Positions 1 to 11,084 are shown, counted from the first letter of the stretch. The stretch: DNA of 64,000 bases from Craterostigma plantagineum (GCA_027422505.1 JAPQWV010001126.1:58001-122000); one strand, 5' to 3'. A program made the numbers and translations. Notes: generated from the letters alone by a model not told the origin.

Positions 1-96
1 TAATTCATATAAATTGAAATAGAAAATAGTAAAATATATTAAAATTTATAATATAATTCGAATTAATATGAATATAATTAGGATAATATTTCAACA

Positions 97-540
97 ATGC
101 CAAGGCAAGATCTGGTCGACGCTGTCGCAGTCCAACTCCGCCGAGATCATGTTTGGTGCATCAGGTCGCTGCTGCCCCGTCGTAGTCCATCACCGGCTGC
201 CCCCATAGCAGCCCAGCCGTCCACCCCACCACACCCAGATCTGCTACTACAACACCGCCAAATCTGCTGCCGTCCACCACCACACCCAGATCCGCTACTA
301 CAACATCCGACCGCCACAATTTTTGCCAGATTTGAGCAGCCGAGAAAAGAAGAAACGAACAAAACGAAGAGAAGATGTGTCAAAGAGAGAGAGAAGTGTT
401 AGAGAACCTCCGTTTTTTTTCACGGCCTAGTCTTCCTTGCTCCAATTCTTCGACCCTTAGCTGGGCGAGCTTGGCGTCTTGCTTGGCTTGTTTTTCTTCG
501 GTTTTAGTTCTTCGTCCTTCAAACCTTGGATTTCGCCTCT
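97..540. other. GC-rich internal segment of the long unit, possibly captured or transposon-gene remnant
   Basis: The base composition rises sharply here between an AT-rich tail and AT-rich subterminal DNA. The same segment occurs at 6019-6480, 9772-10237 and 13535-14000 and nowhere in the short units. Open frames run through it on both strands in all four copies, but the copies are nearly identical, so this says little about selection. The plus-strand reading is proline-rich and includes a 17-residue duplication. The minus strand ends in an exon-like reading frame. It could be the remaining 3-prime part of the transposon's own gene or a host fragment; I do not recognise the protein. Confidence 0.45.
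230..311 (+). repeat. 51-bp tandem duplication inside the GC-rich segment
   Basis: The stretch beginning CACACCCAGATC at 230 recurs at 281 with a few substitutions, a period of 51 bp (17 codons, so frame is kept). The same duplication is present in the other long units, starting near 6152, 9905 and 13668, so it predates the amplification. Confidence 0.7.
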
Positions 541-562
541 TGTGCTTCTTCGACTTCAAAAC
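380..562 (-). pseudogene. Candidate terminal exon, Lys/Glu-rich helical tail (u0 copy)
   Basis: On the minus strand a strong pyrimidine tract ending in CATTCCAG looks like a splice acceptor, and the frame opens immediately after it in phase 0. It encodes 60 residues beginning VLKSKKHKRRNP, then a stretch rich in K, E, Q, A and L (about residues 21-50, including AKLAQLRVEELEQ) that could form a charged helix or short coiled coil, and a stop after NTSLSL. No upstream exon can be assigned: the DNA before the acceptor is subterminal hairpin repeat. It is best read as the orphan last exon of a deleted transposon gene or a captured host gene. The family is not recognised. An RNA read spliced at 562/563 would settle it. 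Confidence 0.4.
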
Positions 563-658
563 CTGGAATGAAAGAGAAAGAGAGGGATAATGAGATATAT
601 TAATTCGGAGGGTTGTAAAATTTCAGAATCCCGCCCCTTTTTTTCCGCAAATTCTCAT

Positions 659-1352
659 GGGCGACGGGTGTTGGCCAAAAAAATACGTAGCCGTCGCCCA
701 AACTCATATTAAAAAAAAAAAAACAAATACACCTTGGCGACGGTTTCTACACAACAGCCGTCGCCCAACCTTGTCTCTGTTAAGCTCGCAGGTCATCTTC
801 AGTGAAAGCTACTGGTTTTTATAAAAATCCATTTTCTGCTTTCGCTTTTCGTAGCCAATAGTTTCAATACCAAGATTTTTTTTTATTCATACAGTTTTCT
901 ACTAACCACCAGCAAAGAAAGGTGGCCCACCCCAATTAAACTGCTTCCACTAACTAGAAGGAATCTTCAAAAGACCGAAACTCATCTTTAAAATAAAAAC
1001 AAATGAAAGTTATTAAAAGAACCGATGTCGAAGAACTGGGGGGGACGGTTTTTACATAACCAATCGTCCCCAAACTCATATTTAAAAAAAATATATAAAC
1101 AAGTGAACCTTGGACGACGGTTTCTCTTATCAACGTAGAAACCGACGCCCATGCTCGTATTTAAAAATAATTAAATTCAAGAAGCATATAGGCGACGGTT
1201 ATTTTATAGGAAACCGTCGCCGGAGACTTTCCCCAATTATAGGCGACGGTTGTGGCCAAGAAACCGTCGCCTATGATGAACAAACGCTATAAAAAATTAC
1301 GGGAGTGCCACCGCGTCCACTATAGGCGACGGTTTTTGAGGAACCGTCGCCC
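659..1352. repeat. Right subterminal hairpin region of the long unit
   Basis: Seven inverted repeats can be read at about 659-699, 736-766, 1041-1073, 1112-1150, 1190-1222, 1240-1274 and 1324-1352. Most have GGCGACGG on the left and CCGTCGCC on the right with loops of roughly 12-25 bases. The third is a GGGGACGG/CCGTCCCC variant and the fourth is degenerate. Between the second and third lies about 270 bp (767-1040) without a hairpin or gene. In En/Spm-type elements the subterminal repeats bind the element's DNA-binding protein; assigning that role here is inference. Equivalent regions are 6577-7280, 10331-11026 and 14094-14792. Confidence 0.7.
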
Positions 1353-1371
1353 AAAGTGCCGTCGCCTATTG
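1292..1371 (-). repeat. Right terminal inverted repeat (imperfect, about 80 bp)
   Basis: Read on the minus strand it begins CAATAGGCGACGGCACT and stays alignable with the left inverted repeat (1395-1474) through a GCGGTGGCA block to a shared GTAATTTT. Mismatches are scattered. This long inverted pairing of the two ends of a unit is the best evidence that the long unit is a transposon rather than a simple satellite. Other copies end at 7300, 11045 and 14812. Confidence 0.75.
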
Positions 1372-1410
1372 TACATTCACTAGTAGAGAATAAGCAATAG
1401 GCGACGGCAC
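1356..1410. repeat. End-to-end junction palindrome u0/u1
   Basis: A perfect 16-bp arm GTGCCGTCGCCTATTG (1356-1371) faces its complement at 1395-1410 across a 23-bp spacer. The spacer contains CACTAGTAGAG from 1378. On the minus strand the right end also reads ACTAGTGAATGTACAATAGG, so both inverted repeats can be extended to the same ACTAGT core (1379-1384). This looks like two transposon ends fused with overlap, with no flanking host DNA between them. Confidence 0.7.
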
Positions 1411-3761
1411 TATAGGCGACGGGTTTGCAAAATCCGTCGCCTATATGGATGCGGTGGCATTATGGTAATTTTATTTAAGTGTCGACGATTATAGGCGCCG
1501 GTCGTTGTGACGAAACCGTCGCCTGTGAGTTTAGTAACTCTTCGGCGACATTTGGTAACAAAAAACGTGTCGCCCAACAATTTTACTTGTTTAAAAAACA
1601 TTTCTCTTCTCACATGGGCGACGGTTGTTTCGCTACGAAGGCGTCGCACAAATTAAATTTTTTTTGTTTGGGTATGGGCGACTCATATTGGTAACAAAAA
1701 TTAAACATGAGTCGCCCATGAGGGAATTTTATATTTTTAATTTAGGTATTGGCGACTCATGTTACACGAATGAGTCGCCCATGCACGTGCTTTAATTTTT
1801 CATTTTGTTTAACATAGGCGACTCATGTTAACGGAACATGAGTCGCCCATGATGGAATTTTATATTTTTAATTTAGGTATGGGCGACTCATGTTACCCGA
1901 ATGAGTCGCCCATGCACGTGCTTTAATTTTTCTTTTGTTTAACATAGGCGACTCATGTTAACGGAACATAAGTCGCCCATGCACGTGCTTTAATTTTTCT
2001 TTTGTTTAACATAGGCGACTCATGTTAACGGAACATAAGTCGCCCATGCACGTGCTTTAATTTTTTTTTTTTGTATAACATAGGCGACTCCTGTTAACGG
2101 AACATGAGTCGCCCATGATGGAATTTTATATTTTTTAATTTAGGTATGGGCGACTCATGTTACCCGAATGAGTCGCCCATGCACGTGCTTTAATTTTTCT
2201 TTTGTTTAACATAGGCGACTCATGTTAACGGAACATAAGTCGCCCATGCACGTGCTTTAATTTTTTTTTGTATAACATAGGCGACTCATGTTAACGGAAC
2301 ATGAGTCGCCCATGATGGAATTTTATATTTTTTAATTTAGGTATGGGCGACTCATGTTACCCGAATGAGTCGCCCATGCACGTGCTTTAATTTTTTTTTG
2401 TTTAACATAGGCGACTCGTGTTAACGGAACATGAATGATGGAATTTTATATTTTTTAATTTAGGTATGGGCGACTCATGTTACCCGAATGTGTCGCCCAA
2501 GGGTTGTAGCATAGGCGACTCATATTTAGCAAAATGAGTCGCCCATGCACGTGCTTCAATTTTTTTTTTTGTTTCTGTATGCGCGACGCATGTTACCAGA
2601 CATGAGTCGCCTATGCTTCTCTTGCCGTATAGGCGACGCTTGTTAGTTTTACATGAGTCGCCCATGAGTTATTTAAGTTTGGGCGCCCGTTACGTATTTT
2701 TCCTAACAACCGTCGCCCATAGCTTTTATAAACCCTTCCCGTTAAGAGCAGCTCATACGAAGCAGCCGCCGGCACCACTCTCTCCATCAAAGGCGATTTC
2801 TCCCGAGGAGAGCACGGTAACATTCGATTTTTAGGCGATTTTGGGGCTACTCTCCATCAAGTTTCGAAATTTTGAAAACTTGGAAATATTATTTTTAGCT
2901 TTTAGGCGATTTTTGGGCTTAATTTTAGCGATTTGAGGTTACGTTTAGGCTTAGGCTTGTGTAATATTCGATTTGAGGTTGATATGAAGCTTGATTAATG
3001 CGAAAAAAGTGGCCAAATTTTGGTTTTTGGGCTTATATTGAGTTCGATTTTTTCGAAGTTTGAGGTATTGCGATTTCGTGGCTTAGTTTCTACGATTTGA
3101 GGCTCATGTTTGTATTACATTCGATTTGAGGTTGATATGGACATTGATTAATGCGAAAAAAGTGGCGAAATTTTGGTTTTTCAGCTTATATTGAGATTTT
3201 TCGAAGTTGGATGTATTTTATGCATTTTCGAGGCTTAGTTTCTACGATTTGAGCTCATGTTTGTGTTATATTTGATTTGAGGTTGATATGGACATTGATT
3301 AATACGAAAGAAGTGACGAAATTTTTGGTTCCTTGAATGGTCATGCAATGAAGGCAAAAACTTTGGTTCCTTAATTAATTCGAAGTAATGTGAATATAAC
3401 TCGAATTGGTTTGAATTAATAGGTATATAATTCTAATTAAATAAAATAAAGAACAAAAAATATTAGGAAAATAAATAATAATTCAAATAAATTCGAATTA
3501 TTTGGAATAATTCGAATTAATATGAATTAATTTAAGTTAATATGAAAAATTCGAATTAATTACAACACGAATAAAAATATAAATCAAGAAACTATTAAAA
3601 TAGTTAAAATAAAAATTCAAATTATTTTGAAATAATAGGATTATAATTCGAACTAATACTATTTAATATGAATATAACAATTTAACTCGAATTAATAGGA
3701 ATATAAGTCGAACTAACTAAAACTAAAAAAAAATAAATTATAACTTTAATAAAATAATAAG
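1378..3761 (+). repeat. Short unit u1 (modules a-b-b-a-b-a, leader type alpha)
   Basis: This is the only short unit among long ones. It keeps the CACTAG terminus because it follows a long unit, then left inverted repeat, subterminal hairpins, six internal modules (starts near 1811, 1941, 2008, 2077, 2208 and 2274), a terminal module at 2404, TATA box at 2724-2732, leader, intron-like part and AT-rich tail. It is the longest short unit (2367 bp from CAATAGG to CAATAGG) because of the extra b module. Private changes are a 7-bp loss in the hairpin near 2430 and GAGAGCACGG instead of GAGAACACGG before the putative splice donor. Confidence 0.85.
1395..1474 (+). repeat. Left terminal inverted repeat
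   Basis: It starts CAATAGGCGACGGCACTA, 17 bp inside the CACTAGTAGAG terminus, and is the most constant landmark of the array: it recurs at the start of every unit. Its partner in inverted orientation is the right end of the long units (1292-1371). It already contains two GGCGACGG motifs and one CCGTCGCC, so the inverted repeat grades into the subterminal hairpins. Confidence 0.8.
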
Positions 3762-6700
3762 CAATAGGCGACGGCACTATAGGCGACGGGTTTGCAAAAT
3801 CCGTCGCCTATAATGGATGCGGTGGCATTATGGTAATTTTATTTAAGTGTCGACCATTATAGGCGCCGGTCGTTGTGACGAAACCGTCACCTGTGAGTTT
3901 AGTAACTCTGCGGCGACATTTGGTAACAAAAAACGTGTCGCCCAACTATTTTACTTGTTTAAAAAACATTTCTCTTCTCACATGGGCGACGGTTGTTTCG
4001 CTAGGAAGGCGTCGCACAAATTAAATTTTTTTTGTTTGGGTATGGGCGACTCATATTGGTAAAACAAATTAAACATGAGTCGCCCATGAGGGAATTTTAT
4101 ATTTTTTAATTTAGGTATTGGCGACTCATGTTACACGAATGAGTCGCCCATGCACGTGCTTTAATTTTTTATTTTGTTTAACATAGGCGACTCATGTTAA
4201 CGGAACATGAGTCGCCCATGATGGAATTTTATATTTTTTAATTTAGGTATGGACGACTCATGTTACCCGAATGAGTCGCCCATGCACGTGCTTTAATTTT
4301 TCTTTTGTTTAACATAGGCGACTCATGTTAACGGAACATAAGTCGCCCATGCACGTGCTTTAATTTTTTTTTGTATAACATAGGCGACTCATGTTAACGG
4401 AACATGAGTCGCCCATGATGGAATTTTATATTTTTTAATTTAGGTATAGACTCATGTTACCCGAATGAGTCGCCCATGCACGTGCTTTAATTTTTTTTTG
4501 TTTAACATAGGCGACTCGTGTTAACGGAACATGAGTCGCCCATGATAGAATTTTATATTTTTTAATTTAGGTATGGGCGACTCATGTTACCCGAATGTGT
4601 CGCCCAAGGGTTGTAGCATAGGCGACTCATATTTAGCAAACATGAGTCGCCCATGCACGTGCTTCAATTTTTTTTTTTGTTTCTGTATGCGCGACGCATG
4701 TTACCGGACATGAGTCGCCTATGCTTCTCTTGCCGTATAGGCGACGCTTGTTAGTTTTACATGAGTCGCCCATGAGTTATTTAAGTTTGGGCGCCCGTTA
4801 CGTATTTTTCCTAACAACCGTCGCCCATAGCTTTTATAAACCCTTCCCGTTAAGAGCAGCTCATACGAAGCAGCCGCCGGCACCACTCTCTCCATCAAAG
4901 GCGATTTCTCCCGAGGAGAACACGGTAACATTCGATTTTTAGGCGATTTTGGGGCTACTCTCCATCAAGTTTCGAAATTTTGAAAACTTGGAAATATTAT
5001 TTTTAGCTTTTAGGCGATTTTGGGGCTTAGTTTTAGCGATTTGAGGTTACGTTTAGGCTTAGGCTTGTGTAATATTCGATTTGAGGTTGATATGAAGCTT
5101 GATTAATGCGAAAAAAGTGGCAAAATTTTGGTTTTGGGCTTATATTGAGTTCGATTTTTCGAAGTTTGAGGTATTGCGATTTCGTGGCTTAGTTTCTACG
5201 ATTTGAGGCTCATGTTTGTATTACATTCGATTTGAGGTTGATATGGACATTGATTAATGCGAAAAAAGTGGCGAAATTTTGGTTTTTCAGCTTATATTGA
5301 GATTTTTCGAAGTTGGAGGTATTTTATGCATTTTCGAGGCTTAGTTTCTACGATTTGAGCTCATGTTTGTGTTATATTTGATTTGAGGTTGATATGGACA
5401 TTGATTAATACGAAAGAAGTGTCGAAATTTTTGGTTCCTTGAATGGTCATGCAATGAAGGCAAAAACTTTGGTTCCTTAATTAATTCGAAGTAATGTGAA
5501 TATAACTCGAATTGGTTTGAATTAATAGGTATATAATTCTAATTAAATAAAATAAAGAACAAAAAATATTAGGAAAATAAATAATAATTCAAATAAATTC
5601 GAATTATTTGGAATAATTCGAATTAATATGAATTAATTTAAGTTAATATGAAAAATTCGAATTAATTACAACACGAATAAAAATATAAATCAAGAAACTA
5701 TTAAAATAGTTAAAATAAAAAATTCAAATTATTTTGAAATAATAGGATTATAATTCGAACTAATACTATTTAATATGAATATAACAATTTAACTCGAATT
5801 AATAGGAATATAAGTCGAACTAACTAAAACTAAAAAAATAAATTATAACTTTAATAAAATAATAACAATGATTTAGTTCGAATTAATATAATCTAATTCT
5901 AGTTAGTTCTTTTTATGAATATAATTCATATAAATTGAAATAGAAAATAGTAAAATATATTAAAAATTTATAATATAATTCGAATTAATATGAATATAAT
6001 TAGGATAATATTTCAACAATGCCAAGGCAAGATCTGGTCGACGCCGTCGCAGTCCAACTCCGCCGAGATCATGTTTGGTGCATCAGGTCGCTGCTGCCCC
6101 GTCGTAGTCCATCACCGGCTGCCCCCATAGCAGCCCAGCCGTCCACCCCACCACACCCAGATCTGCTACTACAACACCGCCAAATCTGCTGCCGTCCACC
6201 ACCACACCCAGATCCGCTACTACAACATCCGACCGCCACAATTTTTGCCAGATTTGAGCAGCCGAGAAAAGAAGAAACGAACAAAACGGAGAGAAGATGT
6301 GTCAAAGAGAGAGAGAAGTGTTAGAGAACCTCCGTTTTTTTTCACGGCCTAGTCTTCCTTGCTCCAATTCTTCGACCCTTAGCTGGGCGAGCTTGGCGTC
6401 TTGCTTGGCTTGTTTTTCTTCGGTTTTAGTTCTTCGTCCTTCAAACCTTGGATTTCGCCTCTTGTGCTTCTTCGACTTCAAAACCTGGAATGAAAAGAGA
6501 AAGAGAGGGATAATGAGATATATTAATTCGGAGGGTTGTAAAATTTCAGAATCCCGCCCCTTTTTTCGCAAATTCTCATGGGCGACGGGTGTTGGCCAAA
6601 AAAATACGTAGCCGTCGCCCAAACTCATATTTAAAAAAAAAAAAAAACAAATACACCTTGGGCGACGGTTTCTACACAACAGCCGTCGCCCAACCTTGTC

Positions 6701-7306
6701 TCTGTTAAGCTCGCAGGTCATCTTCAGTGAAAGCTACTGGTTTTTATAAAAATCCATTTTCTGCTTTCGCTTTCGTAGCCAATAGTTTCAATACCAAGAT
6801 TTTTTTTTATTCATACAGTTTTCTACTAACCACCAGCAAAGAAAGGTGGCCCACCCCAATTAAACTGCTTCCACTAACTAGAAGGAATCTTCAAAAGACC
6901 GAAACTCATCTTTAAAATAAAAACAAATGAAAGTTATTAAAAGAACCGATGTCGAAGAACTGGGGGGGACGGTTTTTTACATAACCAACCGTCCCCAAAC
7001 TCATATTTAAAAAAAAAATATATATAAACAAGTGAACCTTGGACGACGGTTTCTCTTATCAACGTAGAAACCGACGCCCATGCTCGTATTTAAAAATAAT
7101 TAAATTCAAGAAGCATATAGGCGACGGTTATTTTATAGGAAACCGTCGCCGGAGACTTTCCCCAATTATAGGCGACGGTTGTGGCCAAGAAACCGTCGCC
7201 TATGATGAACAAACGCTATAAAAAATTACGGGAGTGCCACCGCGTCCACTATAGGCGACGGTTTTTGAGGAACCGTCGCCCAAAGTGCCGTCGCCTATTG
7301 TACATT
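3762..7306 (+). mobile_element. Long unit u2 (modules a-b-a, leader alpha)
   Basis: Its left edge is the AT-tail to inverted-repeat fusion, so the CACTAGTAGAGAATAAG terminus is missing, but its right end is complete (right inverted repeat to 7300). The internal array is a-b-a (starts near 4180, 4311 and 4377, terminal module 4504). TATA is at 4831-4840, the AT-rich tail runs from about 5475 to 6015, the GC-rich segment from 6019 and right hairpins from about 6577. Private changes are a GGACGACTC variant near 4251 and loss of GGGC near 4447, giving TATAGACTCATG. Confidence 0.8.
6302..6484 (-). pseudogene. Candidate terminal exon (u2 copy)
   Basis: This copy has the same 60-codon reading frame and acceptor as the copy at 380-562, and its pyrimidine tract is one base longer. 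The frame stays open upstream across the supposed acceptor to about 6721, but that upstream reading is translated hairpin repeat and is not credible protein. Confidence 0.4.
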
Positions 7307-7336
7307 CACTAGTAGAGAATAAGCAATAGGCGACGG
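7285..7336. repeat. End-to-end junction palindrome u2/u3
   Basis: The right arm of u2 (7285-7300) faces the left inverted repeat of u3 from 7324, with CACTAG at 7307 in the spacer. The arm is shortened to about 13 bp by the 15-bp deletion in the left repeat of u3. Confidence 0.65.
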
Positions 7337-8580
7337 GTTTGCAAAATCCGTCGCCTATAATGGATGCGGTGGCATTATGGTAATTTTATTTAAGTGTCGA
7401 CGATTATAGGCGCCGGTCGTTGTGACGAAACCGTCGCCTGTGAGTTTAGTAACTCTTCGGCGACATTTGGTAACAAAAAACGTGTCGCCCAACTATTTTA
7501 CTTGTTTAAAAAACATTTCTATTCTCACATGGGCGACGGTTGTTTCGCTACGAAGGCGTCGCACAAATTAAATTTTTTTTGTTTGGGTATGGGCGACTCA
7601 TATTGGTAACAAAAATTAAACATGAGTCGCCCATGAGGGAATTTTATATTTTTTAATTTAGGTATTGGCGACTCATGTTACACGAATGAGTCGCCCATGC
7701 ACGTGCTTTAATTTTTTATTTTGTTTAACATAGGCGACTCATGTTAACGGAACATGAGTCTCCCATGATGGAATTTTATATTTTTTAATTTAGGTATGGG
7801 CGACTCATGTTACCCGAATGAGTCGCCCATGCACGTGCTTTAATTTTTCTTTTGTTTAACATAGGCGACTCATGTTAACGGAACATAAGTCGCCCATGCA
7901 CGTGCTTTAATTTTTTTTTTTTGTATAACATAGGCGAATCCTGTTAACGGAACATGAGTCGCCCATGATGGAATTTTATATTTTTTAATTTAGGTATGGG
8001 CGACTCATGTTACCCGAATGAGTCGCCCATGCACGTGCTTTAATTTTTCTTTTGTTTAACATAGGCGACTCATGTTAACGGAACATAAGTCGCCCATGCA
8101 CGTGCTTTAATTTTTTTTTTGTATAACATAGGCGACTCATGTTAACGGAACATGAGTCGCCCATGATGGAATTTTATATTTTTTAATTTAGGTATGGGCG
8201 ACTCATGTTACCCGAATGAGTCGCCCATGCACGTGCTTTAATTTTTTTTTGTTTAACATAGGCGACTCGTGTTAACGGAACATGAGTCGCCCATGATGGA
8301 ATTTTATATTTTTTAATTTAGGTATGGGCGACTCATGTTACCCGAATGTGTCGCCCAAGGGTTGTAGCATAGGCGACTCATATTTAGCAAACATGAGTCG
8401 CCCATGCACGTGCTTCAATTTTTTTTTTTGTTCTGTATGCGCGACGCATGTTACCGGACATGAGTCGCCTATGCTTCTCTTGCCGTATAGGCGACGCTTG
8501 TTAGTTTTACATGAGTCGCCCATGAGTTATTTAAGTTTGGGCGCCCGTTACGTATTTTTCCTAACAACCGTCGCCCATAG

Positions 8581-8674
8581 CTTTTATAAACCCTTCCCGT
8601 TAAGAGCAGCTCATACGAAGCAGCCGCCGGCACCACTCTCTCCATCAAAGGCGATTTCTCCCGAGGAGAACACG
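8581..8674 (+). promoter_or_regulatory. Core promoter and leader of a long unit
   Basis: CTTTTATAAACCC is a good plant TATA box, directly downstream of the last subterminal hairpin. About 30 bp further, GTTAAGAGCAGCTC is a plausible start region. The GC-richer leader that follows contains no ATG and ends at CACG before GTAACA, a plausible splice donor at 8675. This resembles the 5-prime end of a CACTA transposase transcript with an untranslated first exon. It is an inference from position and motifs only. Confidence 0.5.
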
Positions 8675-10054
8675 GTAACATTCGATTTTTAGGCGATTTT
8701 GGGCTACTCTCCATCAAGTTTCGAAATTTTGAAAACTTGGAAATATTATTTTTAGCTTTTAGGCGATTTTGGGGCTTAATTTTAGCGATTTGAGGTTACG
8801 TTTAGGCTTAGGCTTGTGTAATATTCGATTTGAGGTTGATATGAAGCTTGATTAATGCGAAAAAAGTGGCAAAATTTTGGTTTTTGGGCTTATATTGAGT
8901 TCGATTTTTTCGAAGTTTGAGGTATTGCGATTTCGTGGCTTAGTTTCTACGATTTGAGGCTCATGTTTGTATTACATTCGATTTGAGGTTGATATGGACA
9001 TTGATTAATGCGAAAAAAGTGGCGAAATTTTGGTTTTTCAGCTTATATTGAGATTTTTCGAAGTTGGAGGTATTTTATGCATTTTCGAGGATTAGTTTCT
9101 ACGATTTGAGCTCATGTTTGTGTTATATTTGATTTGAGGTTGATATGGACATTGATTAATACGAAAGAAGTGTCGAAATTTTTGGTTCCTTGAATGGTCA
9201 TGCAATGAAGGCAAAAACTTTGGTTCCTTAATTAATTCGAAGTAATGTGAATATAACTCGAATTGGTTTGAATTAATAGGTATATAATTCTAATTAAATA
9301 AAATAAAGAACAAAAAATATTAGGAAAATAAATAATAATTCAAATAAATTCGAATTATTTGGAATAATTCGAATTAATATGAATTAATTTAAGTTAATAT
9401 GAAAAATTCGAATTAATTACAACACGAATAAAAATATAAATCAAGAAACTATTAAAATAGTTAAAATAAAAATTCAAATTATTTTGAAATAATAGGATTA
9501 TAATTCGAACTAATACTATTTAATATGAATATAACAATTTAACTCGAATTAATAGGAATATAAGTCGAACTAACTAAAACTAAAAAAAATAAATTATAAC
9601 TTTAATAAAATAATAACAATGATTTAGTTCGAATTAATATAATCTAATTCTAGTTAGTTCTTTTTATATGAATATAATTCATATAAATTGAAATAGAAAA
9701 TAGTAAAATATATTAAAAATTTATAATATAATTCGAATTAATATGAATATAATTAGGATAATATTTCAACAATGCCAAGGCAAGATCTGGTCGACGCCGT
9801 CGCAGTCCAACTCCGCCGAGATCATGTTTGGTGCATCAGGTCGCTGCTGCCCCGTCGTAGTCCATCACCGGCTGCCCCCATAGCAGCCCAGCCGTCCACC
9901 CCACCACACCCAGATCTGCTACTACAACACCGCCAAATCTGCTGCCGTCCACCACCACACCCAGATCCGCTACTACAACATCCGACCGCCACAATTTTTG
10001 CCAGATTTGAGCAGCCGAGAAAAGAAGAAACGAACAAAACGGAGAGAAGATGTG

Positions 10055-10237
10055 TCAAAGAGAGAGAGAAGTGTTAGAGAACCTCCGTTTTTTTTCACGG
10101 CCTAGTCTTCCTTGCTCCAATTCTTCGACCCTTAGCTGGGCGAGCTTGGCGTCTTGCTTGGCTTGTTTTTCTTCGGTTTTAGTTCTTCGTCCTTCAAACC
10201 TTGGATTTCGCCTCTTGTGCTTCTTCGACTTCAAAAC
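10055..10237 (-). pseudogene. Candidate terminal exon (u3 copy)
   Basis: The acceptor, phase-0 opening and stop are identical to the other copies. It lies wholly inside the one unit that has both transposon ends, which ties the exon to the element rather than to flanking DNA. Confidence 0.4.
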
Positions 10238-10965
10238 CTGGAATGAAAAGAGAAAGAGAGGGATAATGAGATATATTAATTCGGAGGGTTGTAAAATTTC
10301 AGAATCCCGCCCCTTTTTTCGCAAATTCTCATGGGCGACGGGTGTTGGCCAAAAAAATACGTAGCCGTCGCCCAAACTCATATTTAAAAAAAAAAAAACA
10401 AATACACCTTGGGCGACGGTTTCTACACAACAGCCGTCGCCCAACCTTGTCTCTGTTAAGCTCGCAGGTCATCTTCAGTGAAAGCTACTGGTTTTTATAA
10501 AAATCCATTTTCTGCTTTCGCTTTCGTAGCCAATAGTTTCAATACCAAGATTTTTTTTTATTCATACAGTTTTCTACTAACCACCAGCAAAGAAAGGTGG
10601 CCCACCCCAATTAAACTGCTTCCACTAACTAGAAGGAATCTTCAAAAGACCGAAACTCATCTTTAAAATAAAAACAAATGAAAGTTATTAAAAGAACCGA
10701 TGTCGAAGAAATGGGGGGGACGGTTTTTACATAACCAACCGTCCCCAAACTCATATTTAAAAAAAAATATAAACAAGTGAACCTTGGACGACGGTTTCTC
10801 TTATCAACGTAGGAACCGACGCCCATGCTCGTATTTAAAAATAATTAAATTCAAGAAGCATATAGGCGACGGTTATTTTATAGGAAACCGTCGCCGGAGA
10901 CTTTCCCCAATTATAGGCGACAGTTGTGGCCAAGAAACCGTCGCCTATGATGAACAAACGCTATA

Positions 10966-11045
10966 AAAAATTACGGGAGTGCCACCGCGTCCACTATAGG
11001 CGACGGTTTTTGAGGAACCGTCGCCCAAAGTGCCGTCGCCTATTG
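10966..11045 (-). repeat. Right terminal inverted repeat of u3
   Basis: This is the inverted counterpart of the left repeat at 7324. The match includes CAATAGGCGACGGCACT, the GCGGTGGCA block and GTAATTTT. It ends in TACATT before the CACTAG of u4. Confidence 0.7.
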
Positions 11046-11084
11046 TACATTCACTAGTAGAGAATAAGCAATAGGCGACGGCAC
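11030..11084. repeat. End-to-end junction palindrome u3/u4
   Basis: Perfect 16-bp arms lie at 11030-11045 and 11069-11084, with CACTAG at 11052. The spacer is identical to that of the junction at 1356-1410. Confidence 0.7.

Larger units (their letters stand above)
1..1377 (+). mobile_element. Right part of a long CACTA-like unit (u0, cut by the window edge)
   Basis: This matches the right halves of the three complete long units. In order it holds the end of the AT-rich tail (1-96), a GC-rich segment (97 to about 560), a minus-strand exon-like stretch (380-562), a right subterminal region with seven GGCGACGG-type hairpins (659-1352), and the right inverted repeat (1292-1371). It ends in TACATT directly before the CACTAG terminus of u1. 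Compared with the other long copies it has a C-to-T change in the short GACGCTGTCGCAG stretch near 119 and one A fewer in the pyrimidine tract upstream of the exon. The left half lies outside the window. Confidence 0.75.
7307..11051 (+). mobile_element. Complete long unit u3 (modules a-b-a-b-a, leader alpha)
   Basis: This unit has both ends. It shows the CACTAG terminus at 7307, left inverted repeat from 7324, modules from about 7727 (terminal module near 8255), TATA at 8581-8590, putative donor GT at 8675, intron-like part to about 9230, AT-rich tail 9231-9770, GC-rich segment 9772-10260, right hairpins 10331-11026 and right inverted repeat to 11045. The left inverted repeat has lost 15 bp between its first two GGCGACGG motifs. 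It encodes no transposase and is best read as a non-autonomous deletion derivative. Confidence 0.8.

Noticed and set aside
97..402. A 101-codon plus-strand open frame (MPRQDLVD...) repeated in all long units
   Set aside because: It is proline-rich with an internal duplication, overlaps open minus-strand frames, has no recognisable domain, and is conserved only because the units are recent duplicates. The minus strand has better gene signals (splice acceptor).
1479..1694. A 71-codon frame (MSTIIGAGRCDET...) present in most units
   Set aside because: It is the translation of subterminal hairpins and their spacers. It lengthens, shifts or breaks with the hairpin indels and has no protein-like features.
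2611..2834. Open frames of 70-127 codons on both strands across the promoter-proximal hairpins and leader (MLLLPYRR... and MLPCSPRE...)
   Set aside because: Mirror frames on both strands arise from inverted repeats. They run through the TATA box and putative splice donor and change length with T-run slippage between units.
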